NCBI RefSeq assembly: GCF_000152845.1
Contig: NZ_CH902586.1
Location: 73,601 to 137,600, forward strand
DNA: 64,000 nt
Source: Roseovarius sp. 217
GTDB lineage: Bacteria; Pseudomonadota; Alphaproteobacteria; Rhodobacterales; Rhodobacteraceae
Direction: 5' to 3'
The stretch's first letter is position 1. Each line of letters opens with the position of its first letter. Shown piece by piece: positions 54,840 to 63,400 of this stretch. The notes under the pieces were generated by a model, which did no database searches, was not told the origin of the DNA, and saw only the letters and a program-made list of their open reading frames with translations. A program made the position numbers and the translations under genes.

Positions 54840-55976
54840 TTATTCTGTCTTTCGCAAGTTCTGGCCAAAGCGGGTATTATCTTCCCCCAAGGCCGCAGCA
54901 CGTCCGGCCGAACCTGCCGCAGATCGGAATTCCGGAGCAATTGGCAGCGGCAGCGCCGGTACCTCCCGACCAGAAATGTTCAGCTTTCGCGCGAATACGC
55001 CGCGTGCGATAAAATGCGGATCCGCCGCAGCTTCGGCGGGCGTTTTCACGACGGAACAACAACAGTCCGCCGCGGCCAGCAAAGACTCCCAATGGGTCGA
55101 GGGCTGGTCGCCCAGACGGCGCGTCACTTCCGCAACACTGGCATTGGGGTCGGACCAGTCATCACGAAGCTCCTGCGGCAGGCCGATGACATCGCAGAAC
55201 GACTGCCAGAACTTTTCTTCCAACGCGCCAACGGCAATCTGACGTCCATCCGCAGCCGTATACAGCCGATACCGGGCCAGACCGCCTGTCAGGCGGTTGT
55301 GGCCGCTCTCGATGTTCTGCCCGGCGATCACAGCTTCGGCATGGGCCCAGTAGGCAAAGGCAAACGCCCCCTCGGACATGGCGATATCCAGATGCGTCCC
55401 CTGACCGCTTGCCTGCCGCGCAATCAGGGCCAGCAGGATATTCACCACCGCCGGATAGGTTCCGCCCCCGATATCAGCGACCAGCCCGAAGGGTATGGTT
55501 GGCTGGGCATCCGGGCCCCGGCTCAACGACAGAATCCCCGAATCGCCCACATAATTGAGATCGTGCCCGGCAGTCGAAGCCTTCGGGCCGGTCTGTCCAT
55601 AGCCGGTGATCGAACAATAGATGAGACCGGGATTGATCTCGCGCACGGCCTCGTATCCCAGACCGAGCCGGTCCATCACTCCGGGGCGAAATTGCTCTAC
55701 CAGAACATCGGCCTTTTCAAGCAAAGGGCGTAGAACATTCATTGCGCCCTTTAACTTGAGGTCGATTGCCACCGACCGCTTACCGTGATTCAAAACAGCG
55801 AAGCCAATGCTCTCCCCGTCTATTTTCGGCGCGGTCAGGCGCGCATCCTCGCCCGTGCCCGGACGCTCGAACTTGATAACCTCGGCCCCGGCTTCGGATA
55901 ACATGAGCGTGGCCATCGGGCCGGGAAGAAGGGTACTGAAATCCAGCACCAGGATATCCTTGAGCGGCTGTGTCAT
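54840..55976 (-). CDS. Alpha-methylacyl-CoA racemase-like protein (CoA-transferase family III)
   Basis: This 378-residue family III protein carries the racemase signature GHDLNYVG with His138 and Asp168 in LVADIGGG. The His-to-Asp spacing of 30 equals that of the known catalytic pair (His126/Asp156) in mycobacterial alpha-methylacyl-CoA racemase. Such racemases invert the methyl-bearing alpha carbon so that beta-oxidation of branched or steroid side-chain CoA esters can proceed. It belongs to a leftward operon with a double-hotdog MaoC, a thiolase and a DUF35 protein. A CoA-transferase role is the alternative but lacks the expected active-site Asp context. Confidence 0.82.
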   Translation of the reverse strand: MTQPLKDILVLDFSTLLPGPMATLMLSEAGAEVIKFERPGTGEDARLTAPKIDGESIGFAVLNHGKRSVAIDLKLKGAMNVLRPLLEKADVLVEQFRPGVMDRLGLGYEAVREINPGLIYCSITGYGQTGPKASTAGHDLNYVGDSGILSLSRGPDAQPTIPFGLVADIGGGTYPAVVNILLALIARQASGQGTHLDIAMSEGAFAFAYWAHAEAVIAGQNIESGHNRLTGGLARYRLYTAADGRQIAVGALEEKFWQSFCDVIGLPQELRDDWSDPNASVAEVTRRLGDQPSTHWESLLAAADCCCSVVKTPAEAAADPHFIARGVFARKLNISGREVPALPLPIAPEFRSAAGSAGRAAALGEDNTRFGQNLRKTE

Positions 55977-55986
55977 CGTCCCTCCC

Positions 55987-56844
55987 TCACGCGAAACGCG
56001 CAGCCCCGTTGTTTAGAACCACCACGTCGCGGGCCGGGATCGAAGCGCGGAACCGGGCCTCGCCACCCTCTTCCCAGATCTCAAACCGCACGGTCTCGCC
56101 GGGATAGACCGGGGCGGAAAACCGCACGTCCAGCCCGACAAGCCGGGCGGCGTCATAATCGAGCAGCGATTTGAGGATCGCCCGCGCCGCCAGACCATAG
56201 GTCGCAAGGCCGTGCAGGATCGGGCGGTCGAACCCGACCGAACGCGCCACATCCGGGTCGGCATGAAGCGGGTTCATGTCACCGCTAAGGCGGTAAACCA
56301 GCGCCTGGCGCGGCAGTGTTTCGATATCGCAGACATGATCGGGCGCGCGGTCGGGCAAGGCCGCCGGGGCCGGGCCGGGCCTGTTTTCGCCACCGAACCC
56401 GCCATCGCCGCGGCAGAAGGCCGACATCGCCACGCGAGCCAGCTTGTCGCCGGTGTCGGCGTCAATGATGTCGCGGCTTTGATAGATGACGGCGCCCCTG
56501 CCCTCGCCCTTGTCGGAAATAAAGTCGATCCGGGGACGGCCGATGATGTTGCCCTTGACCGGCAACGGTTTGTAGATATCCAGCCATTGTTCGCCGTGCA
56601 AAACCTTCTGCCAGTTCACCCCGGTTTTCGGATTGCGCAGCCAGAAGCCCGGATACCCCATCGTGACCGCCATCGAGGGAACGGCCCTCAGCCCATCTTC
56701 ATAGACGAAGGCCAACTCTTTCCTGTCGGTCGGATCCTCGCCGAACCCGAGGCCGAGCGCATAAAGGATCGTATCCCGCTCGGTCAGCGTCTGCTCGATC
56801 TCTTCGAAGTCCCAGTTCGATAGCGCGTCGAAATCCAATGGCAT
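55987..56844 (-). CDS. MaoC-family (R)-specific enoyl-CoA hydratase, double-hotdog form
   Basis: This 285-residue protein is of the hydratase-2 type found in eukaryotic MFE-2 and in steroid degraders. The N-terminal hotdog lacks catalytic residues. The C-terminal one carries YRLSGDMNPLHADP with Asp189, Asn191 and His194, and HGLATYGLAARAIL. The product would be a (3R)-hydroxyacyl-CoA, matching the MFE-2-type dehydrogenase at 46262-47176. It lies between the racemase and thiolase genes in one leftward operon. Confidence 0.87.
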   Translation of the reverse strand: MPLDFDALSNWDFEEIEQTLTERDTILYALGLGFGEDPTDRKELAFVYEDGLRAVPSMAVTMGYPGFWLRNPKTGVNWQKVLHGEQWLDIYKPLPVKGNIIGRPRIDFISDKGEGRGAVIYQSRDIIDADTGDKLARVAMSAFCRGDGGFGGENRPGPAPAALPDRAPDHVCDIETLPRQALVYRLSGDMNPLHADPDVARSVGFDRPILHGLATYGLAARAILKSLLDYDAARLVGLDVRFSAPVYPGETVRFEIWEEGGEARFRASIPARDVVVLNNGAARFA

Positions 56845-56867
56845 GATATTTCCTCCCTCGATCGCTG

Positions 56868-58019
56868 TCAGAGCGTGTTTTGCGAACCCAAGATTGCCGT
56901 GACCTGACTGGACAGTACACCGCCGTTCCCATGCGCCAGCGCCAGGTCGACATCCTTCAACTGAATGCCGGGTGCATCACCACGGATCTGCCGCGCCGCC
57001 TCGATCACGGTGAAAATGCCATACATGCCGGGATGCACACAGGACAAACCCCCGCCATTGGTATTCACCGGCAAGACCCCGCCCGGCGCGATGCGCCCGC
57101 CCTCGACAAAGGCACCGCCCTCGCCCTTGGCACAAAAGCCGAGATCTTCCAGAAATAGGATCGTATTGATAGTGAACGCATCGTAAAGCTCGACCGCTTG
57201 AATGTCCGAAGGCGACACGCCCGCCGCGGCAAAGGCGCGTGCGCCCGACTCGCGGGCGGCGGTCACGGTGAAATCCTTCATCTGCGATATTTGCCGGTGC
57301 GAGCTTTCCGCCGCGCTGCCCAAAACGTAAACCGGGGCCTTAGGGAAGTCCCTGGCACGGTCGGCGCGAACCATCACGATCGCCCCGCCGCCATCGGTGA
57401 CAAGACAACAATCGCGCACAGTCAACGGATCGCCCACCATACGCGCGCCCAAAACATCCTCGCGGCTGAGCGGGCCGCGCTCGAATGCCTCGGGGTTGTG
57501 CTGCGCCCAGGCCCGCGCGGCCACGGCCACATCGGCCAGTTGCTCGCGGGTGGTGCCGTATAGGTGCATGTGCCGGGCCGCTGCCATCGCATAGGCGGAA
57601 ATCGGATAGCGCGGATTATAGGGCGCCTCATAGGCGGGCGGGCGCGAGGCCGTCACCAGCTTGCCCGACGCGGTGCGCTGGTTGGAGCCATAAACGATCA
57701 GCGCCACATCACACAGGCCAGCCTCCAGCGCCATTGTGGCGGAGGTCAGGTAATTCACGAAGGACGACCCGCCCGTCATGGTGCCGTCGATGAACCTGGG
57801 CTGAATGCCCAGATATTCGGCCGCCATAAGGGCAGGCATGCTGTCTTCCATCATGGTGCAGAACAGACCGTCCACATCGGACAGCTTCAGCCCCGCATCG
57901 CCAAGTGCCGCAAGTGCGGATTGCGCCATGACATCATAGGCCGTCAGCCCATTTGCCTCGCCGAAACCCGCGTGCCCGGTTCCCACAATGGCGGATTTTC
58001 CCCGAAGTTTAGCGGTCAT
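56868..58019 (-). CDS. Thiolase-fold lipid-transfer/aldolase-like protein without nucleophilic Cys
   Basis: This 383-residue thiolase-superfamily protein starts SAIVGTGHAGFGEANGLTAY. At the position of the usual reactive Cys it reads GTMTGGSSFVNYLTSA (about 79-94), with Ser/Gly and no Cys. Retained later motifs are VELYDAFTINTILFLEDLG, NTNGGGLSCVHPGMYG and LAHGNGGVLSSQ. Next to it lies a DUF35 gene 4 bp away. In steroid degraders the equivalent pair (Ltp2 with the DUF35 part of ChsH2) forms a retro-aldolase that removes a side chain, and Ltp2 also lacks the thiolase Cys. A retro-aldolase is therefore more likely than a thiolase (inference). Confidence 0.82.
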   Translation of the reverse strand: MTAKLRGKSAIVGTGHAGFGEANGLTAYDVMAQSALAALGDAGLKLSDVDGLFCTMMEDSMPALMAAEYLGIQPRFIDGTMTGGSSFVNYLTSATMALEAGLCDVALIVYGSNQRTASGKLVTASRPPAYEAPYNPRYPISAYAMAAARHMHLYGTTREQLADVAVAARAWAQHNPEAFERGPLSREDVLGARMVGDPLTVRDCCLVTDGGGAIVMVRADRARDFPKAPVYVLGSAAESSHRQISQMKDFTVTAARESGARAFAAAGVSPSDIQAVELYDAFTINTILFLEDLGFCAKGEGGAFVEGGRIAPGGVLPVNTNGGGLSCVHPGMYGIFTVIEAARQIRGDAPGIQLKDVDLALAHGNGGVLSSQVTAILGSQNTL

Positions 58020-58022
58020 GAG

Positions 58023-58424
58023 TTATACCTCCACTGGCTTGAAAAGCACAGCCGGTTGGCCCTCGGCCTCGCCCACGAAGGCTGTCACGGCCATGTCGAT
58101 GACAATGTCACCGGGGGCAATGCCTTCGACCCGGCTCATCATCCGAACGCCTTCCTCCAGTTCCACCACGCACACGTTATAGTCGCCGCCGCGCTCGGGC
58201 TTCTGACGCACGACAGTGGTGGTGTGGACCCGGCCCTTGCCGCTGGCGGGATGCCAAGAGATCGCGGTCCCATGGCAGTGCGGACACAGGACCCTTGGAA
58301 AGAAATGATAGGCTCCGCAATCATCGCACCTGGGCAGCATGATCTCCCCGTTTGTCAGCGCGCGTTGGAATATCTGGTCTGGTCCTGTGGCGTCCGGCAC
58401 CGGCATTCTCCTCAAATGGTCCAT
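58023..58424 (-). CDS. DUF35 zinc-ribbon/OB-fold protein, partner of the thiolase-like protein
   Basis: This 133-residue protein has a zinc ribbon with Cys33, Cys36, Cys47 and Cys50 (PRCDDCGAYHFFPRVLCPHC), followed by an OB-fold (GRVHTTTVV, YNVCVVELEEGVRM, IAPGDIVIDM). Such proteins are obligate partners of thiolase-fold enzymes, guiding acyl-CoA substrates. It is the first gene of the leftward operon 58424-54840, 27 bp from an operator copy shared with the divergent CoA-transferase operon. Confidence 0.86.
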   Translation of the reverse strand: MDHLRRMPVPDATGPDQIFQRALTNGEIMLPRCDDCGAYHFFPRVLCPHCHGTAISWHPASGKGRVHTTTVVRQKPERGGDYNVCVVELEEGVRMMSRVEGIAPGDIVIDMAVTAFVGEAEGQPAVLFKPVEV

Positions 58425-58450
58425 TCCTGGTTAATCGTATTGATAATATT

Positions 58451-58466
58451 TCTAACAGCTGTTAGA
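58451..58466. promoter_or_regulatory. Palindromic operator, site 6 (perfect)
   Basis: The sequence tctaacagctgttaga is a perfect palindrome, 27 bp from the DUF35 start (58424) and 37 bp from the CoA-transferase start (58503). Confidence 0.78.
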
Positions 58467-58502
58467 TTTTGTCAATCCCATAGGTTCACTTGAAAGAACG
58501 CC

Positions 58503-59648
58503 ATGTCAGATTCAAGTTCAGCCCCCCTTTCCGGCAAGCTCGTCATCGCGCTCGAACAGGCGGTGGCGGCGCCCTTTTGCTCTTCGCGGCTTGCCGATGC
58601 CGGTGCGCGGGTGATCAAGGTCGAACGCAAGGGCGTGGGCGATTTCGCGCGCGCCTATGATACTGCCGCCAACGGCGAAAGCGCCTATTTTACATGGCTA
58701 AACCGGGGCAAGGAATCGGTCGCACTGGATATCAAAGCAGCAGAAGATCGCGATATCCTGCTGAAAATGCTGGAAAACGCGGATGTGTTCATTCAAAATC
58801 TTTTGCCGGGCGCCCTGGCAAAGCTGGGTCTGGATTCCGCGAGTCTGCGAGAGAGGTTCCCGCGTCTCGTGACTTGCGACATCACCGGATACGGCGAAGA
58901 CGGCCCGATGCGCAACGCCAAGGCCTATGACCTTCTGGTGCAATGCGAAAGCGGCCTGGCATCGGTGACCGGCACGCCGGACGGGCCGGGGCGGGTTGGC
59001 GTGTCGGTCTGCGACATCGCCACGGGCATGACAGCCCATGCCGGGATCTGCGAAGCGCTGATCGGGCGTGAGCGCACCGGCAAAGGTAGCGGCGTTTCGG
59101 TGGCCATGTTCGACGTGATGGCCGACTGGATGTCGGTTCCGCTGCTCTATCACGACTATCTTGGCAAACCGACGCCCCGCGTCGGTCTGAACCATACGGT
59201 GATCTGCCCCTACGGCGCCTATGAGTGCAAGGACGGTCAGCTTGTCGTCATTACCGTGCAGCACAGCGGCGAATGGCAACGGTTCTGTGAACACATACTG
59301 GGCGATGCAACTCTGGCAGCCGACCCCCGGTTTCATGACAACACGGCGCGAATTGACAACAAGCCCGCGCTCGAAGCGCTCATCAAGACCGTGTTCGCCT
59401 CGCATGACCGCGCCGAGATGCTGAAGCTGCTCGACGCTGCGGGCATAGCATCCGGGGCGGTGAACGACGTGGCGTCCCTTTCCGGCCATCCGCAGCTTGA
59501 CCGATCCACCATCGGCACGCCGTCTGGCGAAATCAAAGTTCCTGCGCCCCCGATTCGGCGCAGCCTCGGAGAGACGACCCTTGGCGCCTGCCCGGCTTTC
59601 GACGCGGACGGTAAAGCCATCCGCGCCGAGTTTGACCCTCGTGCATAA
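58503..59648 (+). CDS. Family III CoA-transferase (CaiB/BaiF type), first of two
   Basis: This 381-residue protein has the family III start ALEQAVAAPFCSSRLADAGA, VIKVERKGVGDFARAYD, LNRGKESVALDIK and an active-site Asp in NAKAYDLLVQCESG (about 147). The racemase His is absent, which favours CoA transfer between acyl groups over racemisation. Such enzymes let a pathway activate its acid substrate with the CoA of a product instead of ATP. It is followed 19 bp later by a second family member, so a heteromeric enzyme or two specificities are possible. Divergent from the DUF35 operon across operator site 6. Confidence 0.86.
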   Translation: MSDSSSAPLSGKLVIALEQAVAAPFCSSRLADAGARVIKVERKGVGDFARAYDTAANGESAYFTWLNRGKESVALDIKAAEDRDILLKMLENADVFIQNLLPGALAKLGLDSASLRERFPRLVTCDITGYGEDGPMRNAKAYDLLVQCESGLASVTGTPDGPGRVGVSVCDIATGMTAHAGICEALIGRERTGKGSGVSVAMFDVMADWMSVPLLYHDYLGKPTPRVGLNHTVICPYGAYECKDGQLVVITVQHSGEWQRFCEHILGDATLAADPRFHDNTARIDNKPALEALIKTVFASHDRAEMLKLLDAAGIASGAVNDVASLSGHPQLDRSTIGTPSGEIKVPAPPIRRSLGETTLGACPAFDADGKAIRAEFDPRA

Positions 59649-59666
59649 AACAGGATGCTCACATAG

Positions 59667-60830
59667 ATGACTGCCGCGCAGAAGCCCGCCATCCTTGATA
59701 GCGTGAAGATTATTGATCTGACTTCGGTGGTTTTCGGCCCCCTAGCCACGCAAATGCTGGGCGATCTGGGGGCGGATGTGATCAAGGTGGAAAGCCCCGA
59801 GGGAGATCTCTTGCGCCAGGTCCAGCCGTCACGCAACAAGTTGATGGGGGCCGCCTTTCTGGGGGCCAACCGCAACAAGCGTAGTGTTATACTCGACCTC
59901 AAGACGCCAGCCGATCGCAACCGTCTCCGCAAGCTGTTGGCAGATGCTGACGTGATGATTTCAAGCATCCGACCGGCAGCGCTTGCCCGACTGTCGCTCG
60001 ATCCCGACACATTGCGCCGCGAGAACCCGAATCTGATTACGGTATCCGCCACCGGCTTCGGGCAGGACGGGCCCTATGCCGCCAAACCAGCCTTCGACGA
60101 CATCGTCCAGTCGGTCTCGGGGTTGGCCAGCCTGGCATCAATGCGCGACCCTGAGGCCGCGCCCGCCTATGCTCCGACGATCCTTGCCGACAAGCTTGGC
60201 GGCGTCACGGCGGCCTATGCCGTCATGGCGGCCCTGTTCCACCGCGAGCGCACGGGCGAGGCCCAGCATGTCGAGGTGCCGATGTTCGAGACGCTTTCGG
60301 CGTTCCTGCTGGTTGAGCACATGGATGGCGCCACTTTCGAGGACACACCACAGGATTTCGGCTATAATCGCATGCTGGTCCCCCACCGCCGCCCGGTTCA
60401 GACATCGGACGGGTTCATCACGATCCTGCCCTACACCAACGTGCAATGGGCGCGGTTCTTCAAGGCGGTCGGGCGCGATGACATGCTCGCCCACCCATGG
60501 GTTACCGATATGGATACCCGCAGCCGAAACATTGGCGCACTTTACGATCTGGTGGCGCAGATCGCGCTGACACGGACAACTGAAGAATGGCTTGTCCTGA
60601 TGAAACAGGCCGACATTCCCGCTATGCCGGTCCGAAACCTGTCGGACCTGCCCAGCGATCCTCATCTTGCCGCGACCGGTTTCTTTCAGCAGATCAATCA
60701 TCCAACGGAAGGCGCCATCTGGACGACACGCCCACCAGTTCGGTTTTCGGCTACCCCTGCAAGGCACGACTACCTCCCGGCCCCTTTGCTTGGAGAACAT
60801 AACAAGAGCATACTGGGCAAAGGCGAGTAA
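59667..60830 (+). CDS. Family III CoA-transferase, second of two
   Basis: This 387-residue protein has IIDLTSVVFGPLATQMLGDL, VIKVESPEGDLLRQVQPSR, NRNKRSVILDLK and a likely active-site Asp in KPAFDDIVQSVSGLAS. It is clearly paralogous to its upstream neighbour but with many differences. It ends 51 bp before the convergent etfA gene, with an imperfect hairpin between. The two transferases form the whole rightward operon under operator site 6. Confidence 0.86.
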   Translation: MTAAQKPAILDSVKIIDLTSVVFGPLATQMLGDLGADVIKVESPEGDLLRQVQPSRNKLMGAAFLGANRNKRSVILDLKTPADRNRLRKLLADADVMISSIRPAALARLSLDPDTLRRENPNLITVSATGFGQDGPYAAKPAFDDIVQSVSGLASLASMRDPEAAPAYAPTILADKLGGVTAAYAVMAALFHRERTGEAQHVEVPMFETLSAFLLVEHMDGATFEDTPQDFGYNRMLVPHRRPVQTSDGFITILPYTNVQWARFFKAVGRDDMLAHPWVTDMDTRSRNIGALYDLVAQIALTRTTEEWLVLMKQADIPAMPVRNLSDLPSDPHLAATGFFQQINHPTEGAIWTTRPPVRFSATPARHDYLPAPLLGEHNKSILGKGE

Positions 60831-60843
60831 TTCCGCGCCCACG

Positions 60844-60872
60844 GGAAAGACCCGCCGGGTGGTGGGCCTTCC
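60844..60872. terminator. Imperfect hairpin between convergent genes
   Basis: The segments ggaaagacccgcc and ggtgggccttcc can pair with one bulge and mismatches. It lies between the ends of the CoA-transferase gene and etfA. No T-run was seen. Confidence 0.4.
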
Positions 60873-60880
60873 AGTATCGG

Positions 60881-61810
60881 TTACAGCTTTTCGGTGAGTT
60901 TTGGCAGGGCGGTGAAGAGATCCGCCACGAGGCCATAATCGGCCACCTGGAAAATCGGCGCTTCTTCATCTTTGTTGATGGCGACGATGATCTTGCTGTC
61001 TTTCATGCCGGCCAGATGCTGGATCGCGCCCGAGATGCCCACGGCGACATAGAGGTTGGGGGCCACGACCTTGCCGGTCTGCCCGACCTGCCAGTCGTTC
61101 GGCGCATAGCCCGAGTCGACCGCCGCGCGGGACGCGCCGACAGCGGCCCCAAGTTTGTCCGCGAGTTTTTCGATCAGCGCGAAATCGTCCTTGGAGCCGA
61201 CACCGCGCCCACCCGAGACAACGATCCCGGCTGAGGTGAGTTCGGGACGGTCCGAGGCTGCAACCTTGTCCTCGATCCATTCAGAGAGGCCGGGGTTGGC
61301 CGCCGCTGAAATGGTCTCGACGGGGGCTGCCGCCTGTTCGCCCGCCGCGTCAAAGGTCGAGGTGCGGAAGCTGATGACCTTCTTCGCGTCGCGCGATTTC
61401 ACGGTCTGAATCGCATTGCCAGCATAGATCGGGCGCTCGAATGTGTCGGCATCGACCACGCCAGAGGCGTCGGAAATCACCATCACATCCAAGAGCGCCG
61501 CCACGCGTGGCAGCACGTTCTTGGCGTCGGTGGTGGCGGGGGCCACGATATGGCTGTAGTCCCCGGCGAGCGACACGATCAGGGCAGCCGTGGGCTCTGC
61601 CAGACGATGACCAAGGGAGGCATCTTCGGCCACCAGCACCTTTTTCACACCGGCGATCTTGGCCGCAGCGGCCCCTGCCGCAGCAGCCGAGGCCCCACAG
61701 CAGAGCGCGGTCACATCGCCCAGTTTGGCCGCGGCGGTGACGGCCTTGGCTGTGGCGTCGAGCGCCAGTTCCCCATCGGTGACTTCGGCGAGAAGAAGAA
61801 CGGACATCAT
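60881..61810 (-). CDS. etfA: Electron transfer flavoprotein alpha subunit
   Basis: This 309-residue protein has the ETF-alpha C-terminal FAD domain: VVSGGRGVGSKDDFALIEKL, ASRAAVDSGYAPNDWQVGQT, VAVGISGAIQHLAGMKDSK and INKDEEAPIFQVADYGLVAD. It accepts electrons from acyl-CoA dehydrogenases and passes them to ETF:quinone oxidoreductase. It overlaps etfB by 4 bp. Being beside five acyl-CoA dehydrogenase genes of the same region suggests either the housekeeping pair or a dedicated copy; the rest of the genome would decide. Confidence 0.93.
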   Translation of the reverse strand: MMSVLLLAEVTDGELALDATAKAVTAAAKLGDVTALCCGASAAAAGAAAAKIAGVKKVLVAEDASLGHRLAEPTAALIVSLAGDYSHIVAPATTDAKNVLPRVAALLDVMVISDASGVVDADTFERPIYAGNAIQTVKSRDAKKVISFRTSTFDAAGEQAAAPVETISAAANPGLSEWIEDKVAASDRPELTSAGIVVSGGRGVGSKDDFALIEKLADKLGAAVGASRAAVDSGYAPNDWQVGQTGKVVAPNLYVAVGISGAIQHLAGMKDSKIIVAINKDEEAPIFQVADYGLVADLFTALPKLTEKL

Positions 61811-62565
61811 ACGGCTCCCAATTCTTTGAGTTTCGCAACCAGCTCGTCGACCGAGCCGAGGATCACACCGGCTGCGCGCGAGGCGGGCTCTGATGTGCTG
61901 GTGATTTCAAGCCGAGGCGTGACATCGACGCCGTAATCGGCGGCGGTTTTCTCGTCCAGCGGCTTTTTCTTGGCCTTCATGATATTGGGCAGCGACGCAT
62001 AGCGCGGCTCGTTCAGGCGCAGATCGACGGTGACGATGGTGGGTGTCTTGACCTTGATGGTCTGCAAACCGCCATCGACCTCGCGGGTGACAAGTGCTGT
62101 GTCGCCGTCCAGATCGAGCTTCGAGGCGAAGGTCGCCTGTGACCAGCCCAGAAGCGCCGAGAGCATCTGACCCGTCGCGTTCATGTCATTGTCGATCGCC
62201 TGCTTGCCGCAGAGCACGAGGCCGGGCTGCTCTTCTTCGACAATTTTCGCCAGGATCTTGGCCACGCTCAGCGGCTCGATATCCTGATGCACATCGTCGG
62301 CTGCAATCACAAGAATGGCCCGGTCCGCACCCATGGCCAGCGCCGTGCGCAGCGTTTCTTGCGCCTGTTTTACGCCGATGGAAACCGCGATTATCTCATC
62401 GGCTTTACCCGCTTCCTTGAGGCGGATCGCCTCTTCAACGGCAATCTCGTCAAACGGATTCATCGACATCTTCACATTCGCAAGATCGACACCGCTCCCG
62501 TCCGCCTTGACACGAACCTTCACGTTATAGTCGATCACACGCTTGACAGGCACAAGCACCTTCAT
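61807..62565 (-). CDS. etfB: Electron transfer flavoprotein beta subunit
   Basis: This protein has 252 residues from ATG 62565, with AAGGAGA about 8 nt upstream; two other ATG codons lie just before it. Signatures are MKVLVPVKRVIDYNVKVRVK, MNPFDEIAVEEAIRLKE, LVLCGKQAIDNDMNATGQ and VDLRLNEPRYASLPNIMKAK. It forms the heterodimer with EtfA and binds AMP. Upstream, about 40 bp away, lies a crotonase gene on the same strand that may share the transcript. Confidence 0.93.
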   Translation of the reverse strand: MKVLVPVKRVIDYNVKVRVKADGSGVDLANVKMSMNPFDEIAVEEAIRLKEAGKADEIIAVSIGVKQAQETLRTALAMGADRAILVIAADDVHQDIEPLSVAKILAKIVEEEQPGLVLCGKQAIDNDMNATGQMLSALLGWSQATFASKLDLDGDTALVTREVDGGLQTIKVKTPTIVTVDLRLNEPRYASLPNIMKAKKKPLDEKTAADYGVDVTPRLEITSTSEPASRAAGVILGSVDELVAKLKELGAV

Positions 62566-62606
62566 TGGCATGGTCTCCTTGAGTTTGCGATTTGGCTTCA
62601 ATAGAT

Positions 62607-63389
62607 CTAGCGATCTTGGAAGCAGGGTTTTCGTTTTTCGGAGAACGCTTTCATGGCTTCGGGAAAGTCATGCGCGCACAGCAGAACGCTTTGGGCATCA
62701 CGCTCGATTTCCAGTGCTTCAAAATAGCTACATTCCGCCGAAGCGCGCATCACGCGCTTGGCGGTCTGCACGCCGAACATCGGATGTGGGGCAATCTCGT
62801 GAGCGATCTCAAGCGCGCGCTGCTCAACCTGTTTGGCCGGAACGCACTCTTCCACAACGCGGAGGTCCTTCGCGGTCTGCCCATCAATCTCGCGGCCCGT
62901 GAGCACAAGCATCCGCGCCACCCCCGCGCCGGCGCGTTGCTGAAGAAGCCAGCTCGATCCGGTATCGGGACACCCGCCCACACGGGCAAAAACCTCGCAT
63001 ATCCGGGCATCTTCGGCGGCCACTATGATATCCGCCGACAGGGCCAAGCTCAGACCGGCACCGAACGCGACGCCGCAGACTGCGGAAATCAACGGTTTGC
63101 GAAAGAGATAGGCGGCGCGCCCACCATCATGAACCTTGTCGACCATTTCGGATGTGGCCCTCGCGCCCTTGGCGATCTCAGCCTGGAAGCCGACCAGGTC
63201 ACCCCCGCTGCTGAAGTGTTCGCCACCGGTCATGACCATGGCCCGGATCGTATCGTCCAGTTCGGCCTCGCGCAGATACGTGACCAATTCCTCGACGAAC
63301 GCGATGCTGTAGGGGTTCCGTTTCTCGGGCTGAAGGAAGCGCAGGATGCCCACTGGGCCATCCCTGTCCAAGCGAATAAGATTGGTCAT
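62607..63389 (-). CDS. Crotonase-family protein
   Basis: This protein has 260 residues from ATG 63389, preceded by GGAG at a 6-nt spacing; ATG 63401, overlapping the upstream stop, would add four residues. It has HFSSGGDLVGFQ for the oxyanion hole. The first hydratase Glu is replaced by Ser (GAGLSLALSAD) and the second is absent (ICEVFARVG), so it is more likely an isomerase, as in the PaaG/dienoyl-CoA isomerase group, than a hydratase. Same strand and close spacing with the next crotonase gene suggest one operon leading into etfB-etfA. Confidence 0.82.
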   Translation of the reverse strand: MTNLIRLDRDGPVGILRFLQPEKRNPYSIAFVEELVTYLREAELDDTIRAMVMTGGEHFSSGGDLVGFQAEIAKGARATSEMVDKVHDGGRAAYLFRKPLISAVCGVAFGAGLSLALSADIIVAAEDARICEVFARVGGCPDTGSSWLLQQRAGAGVARMLVLTGREIDGQTAKDLRVVEECVPAKQVEQRALEIAHEIAPHPMFGVQTAKRVMRASAECSYFEALEIERDAQSVLLCAHDFPEAMKAFSEKRKPCFQDR

Positions 63390-63400
63390 TAAGGTCTCCA

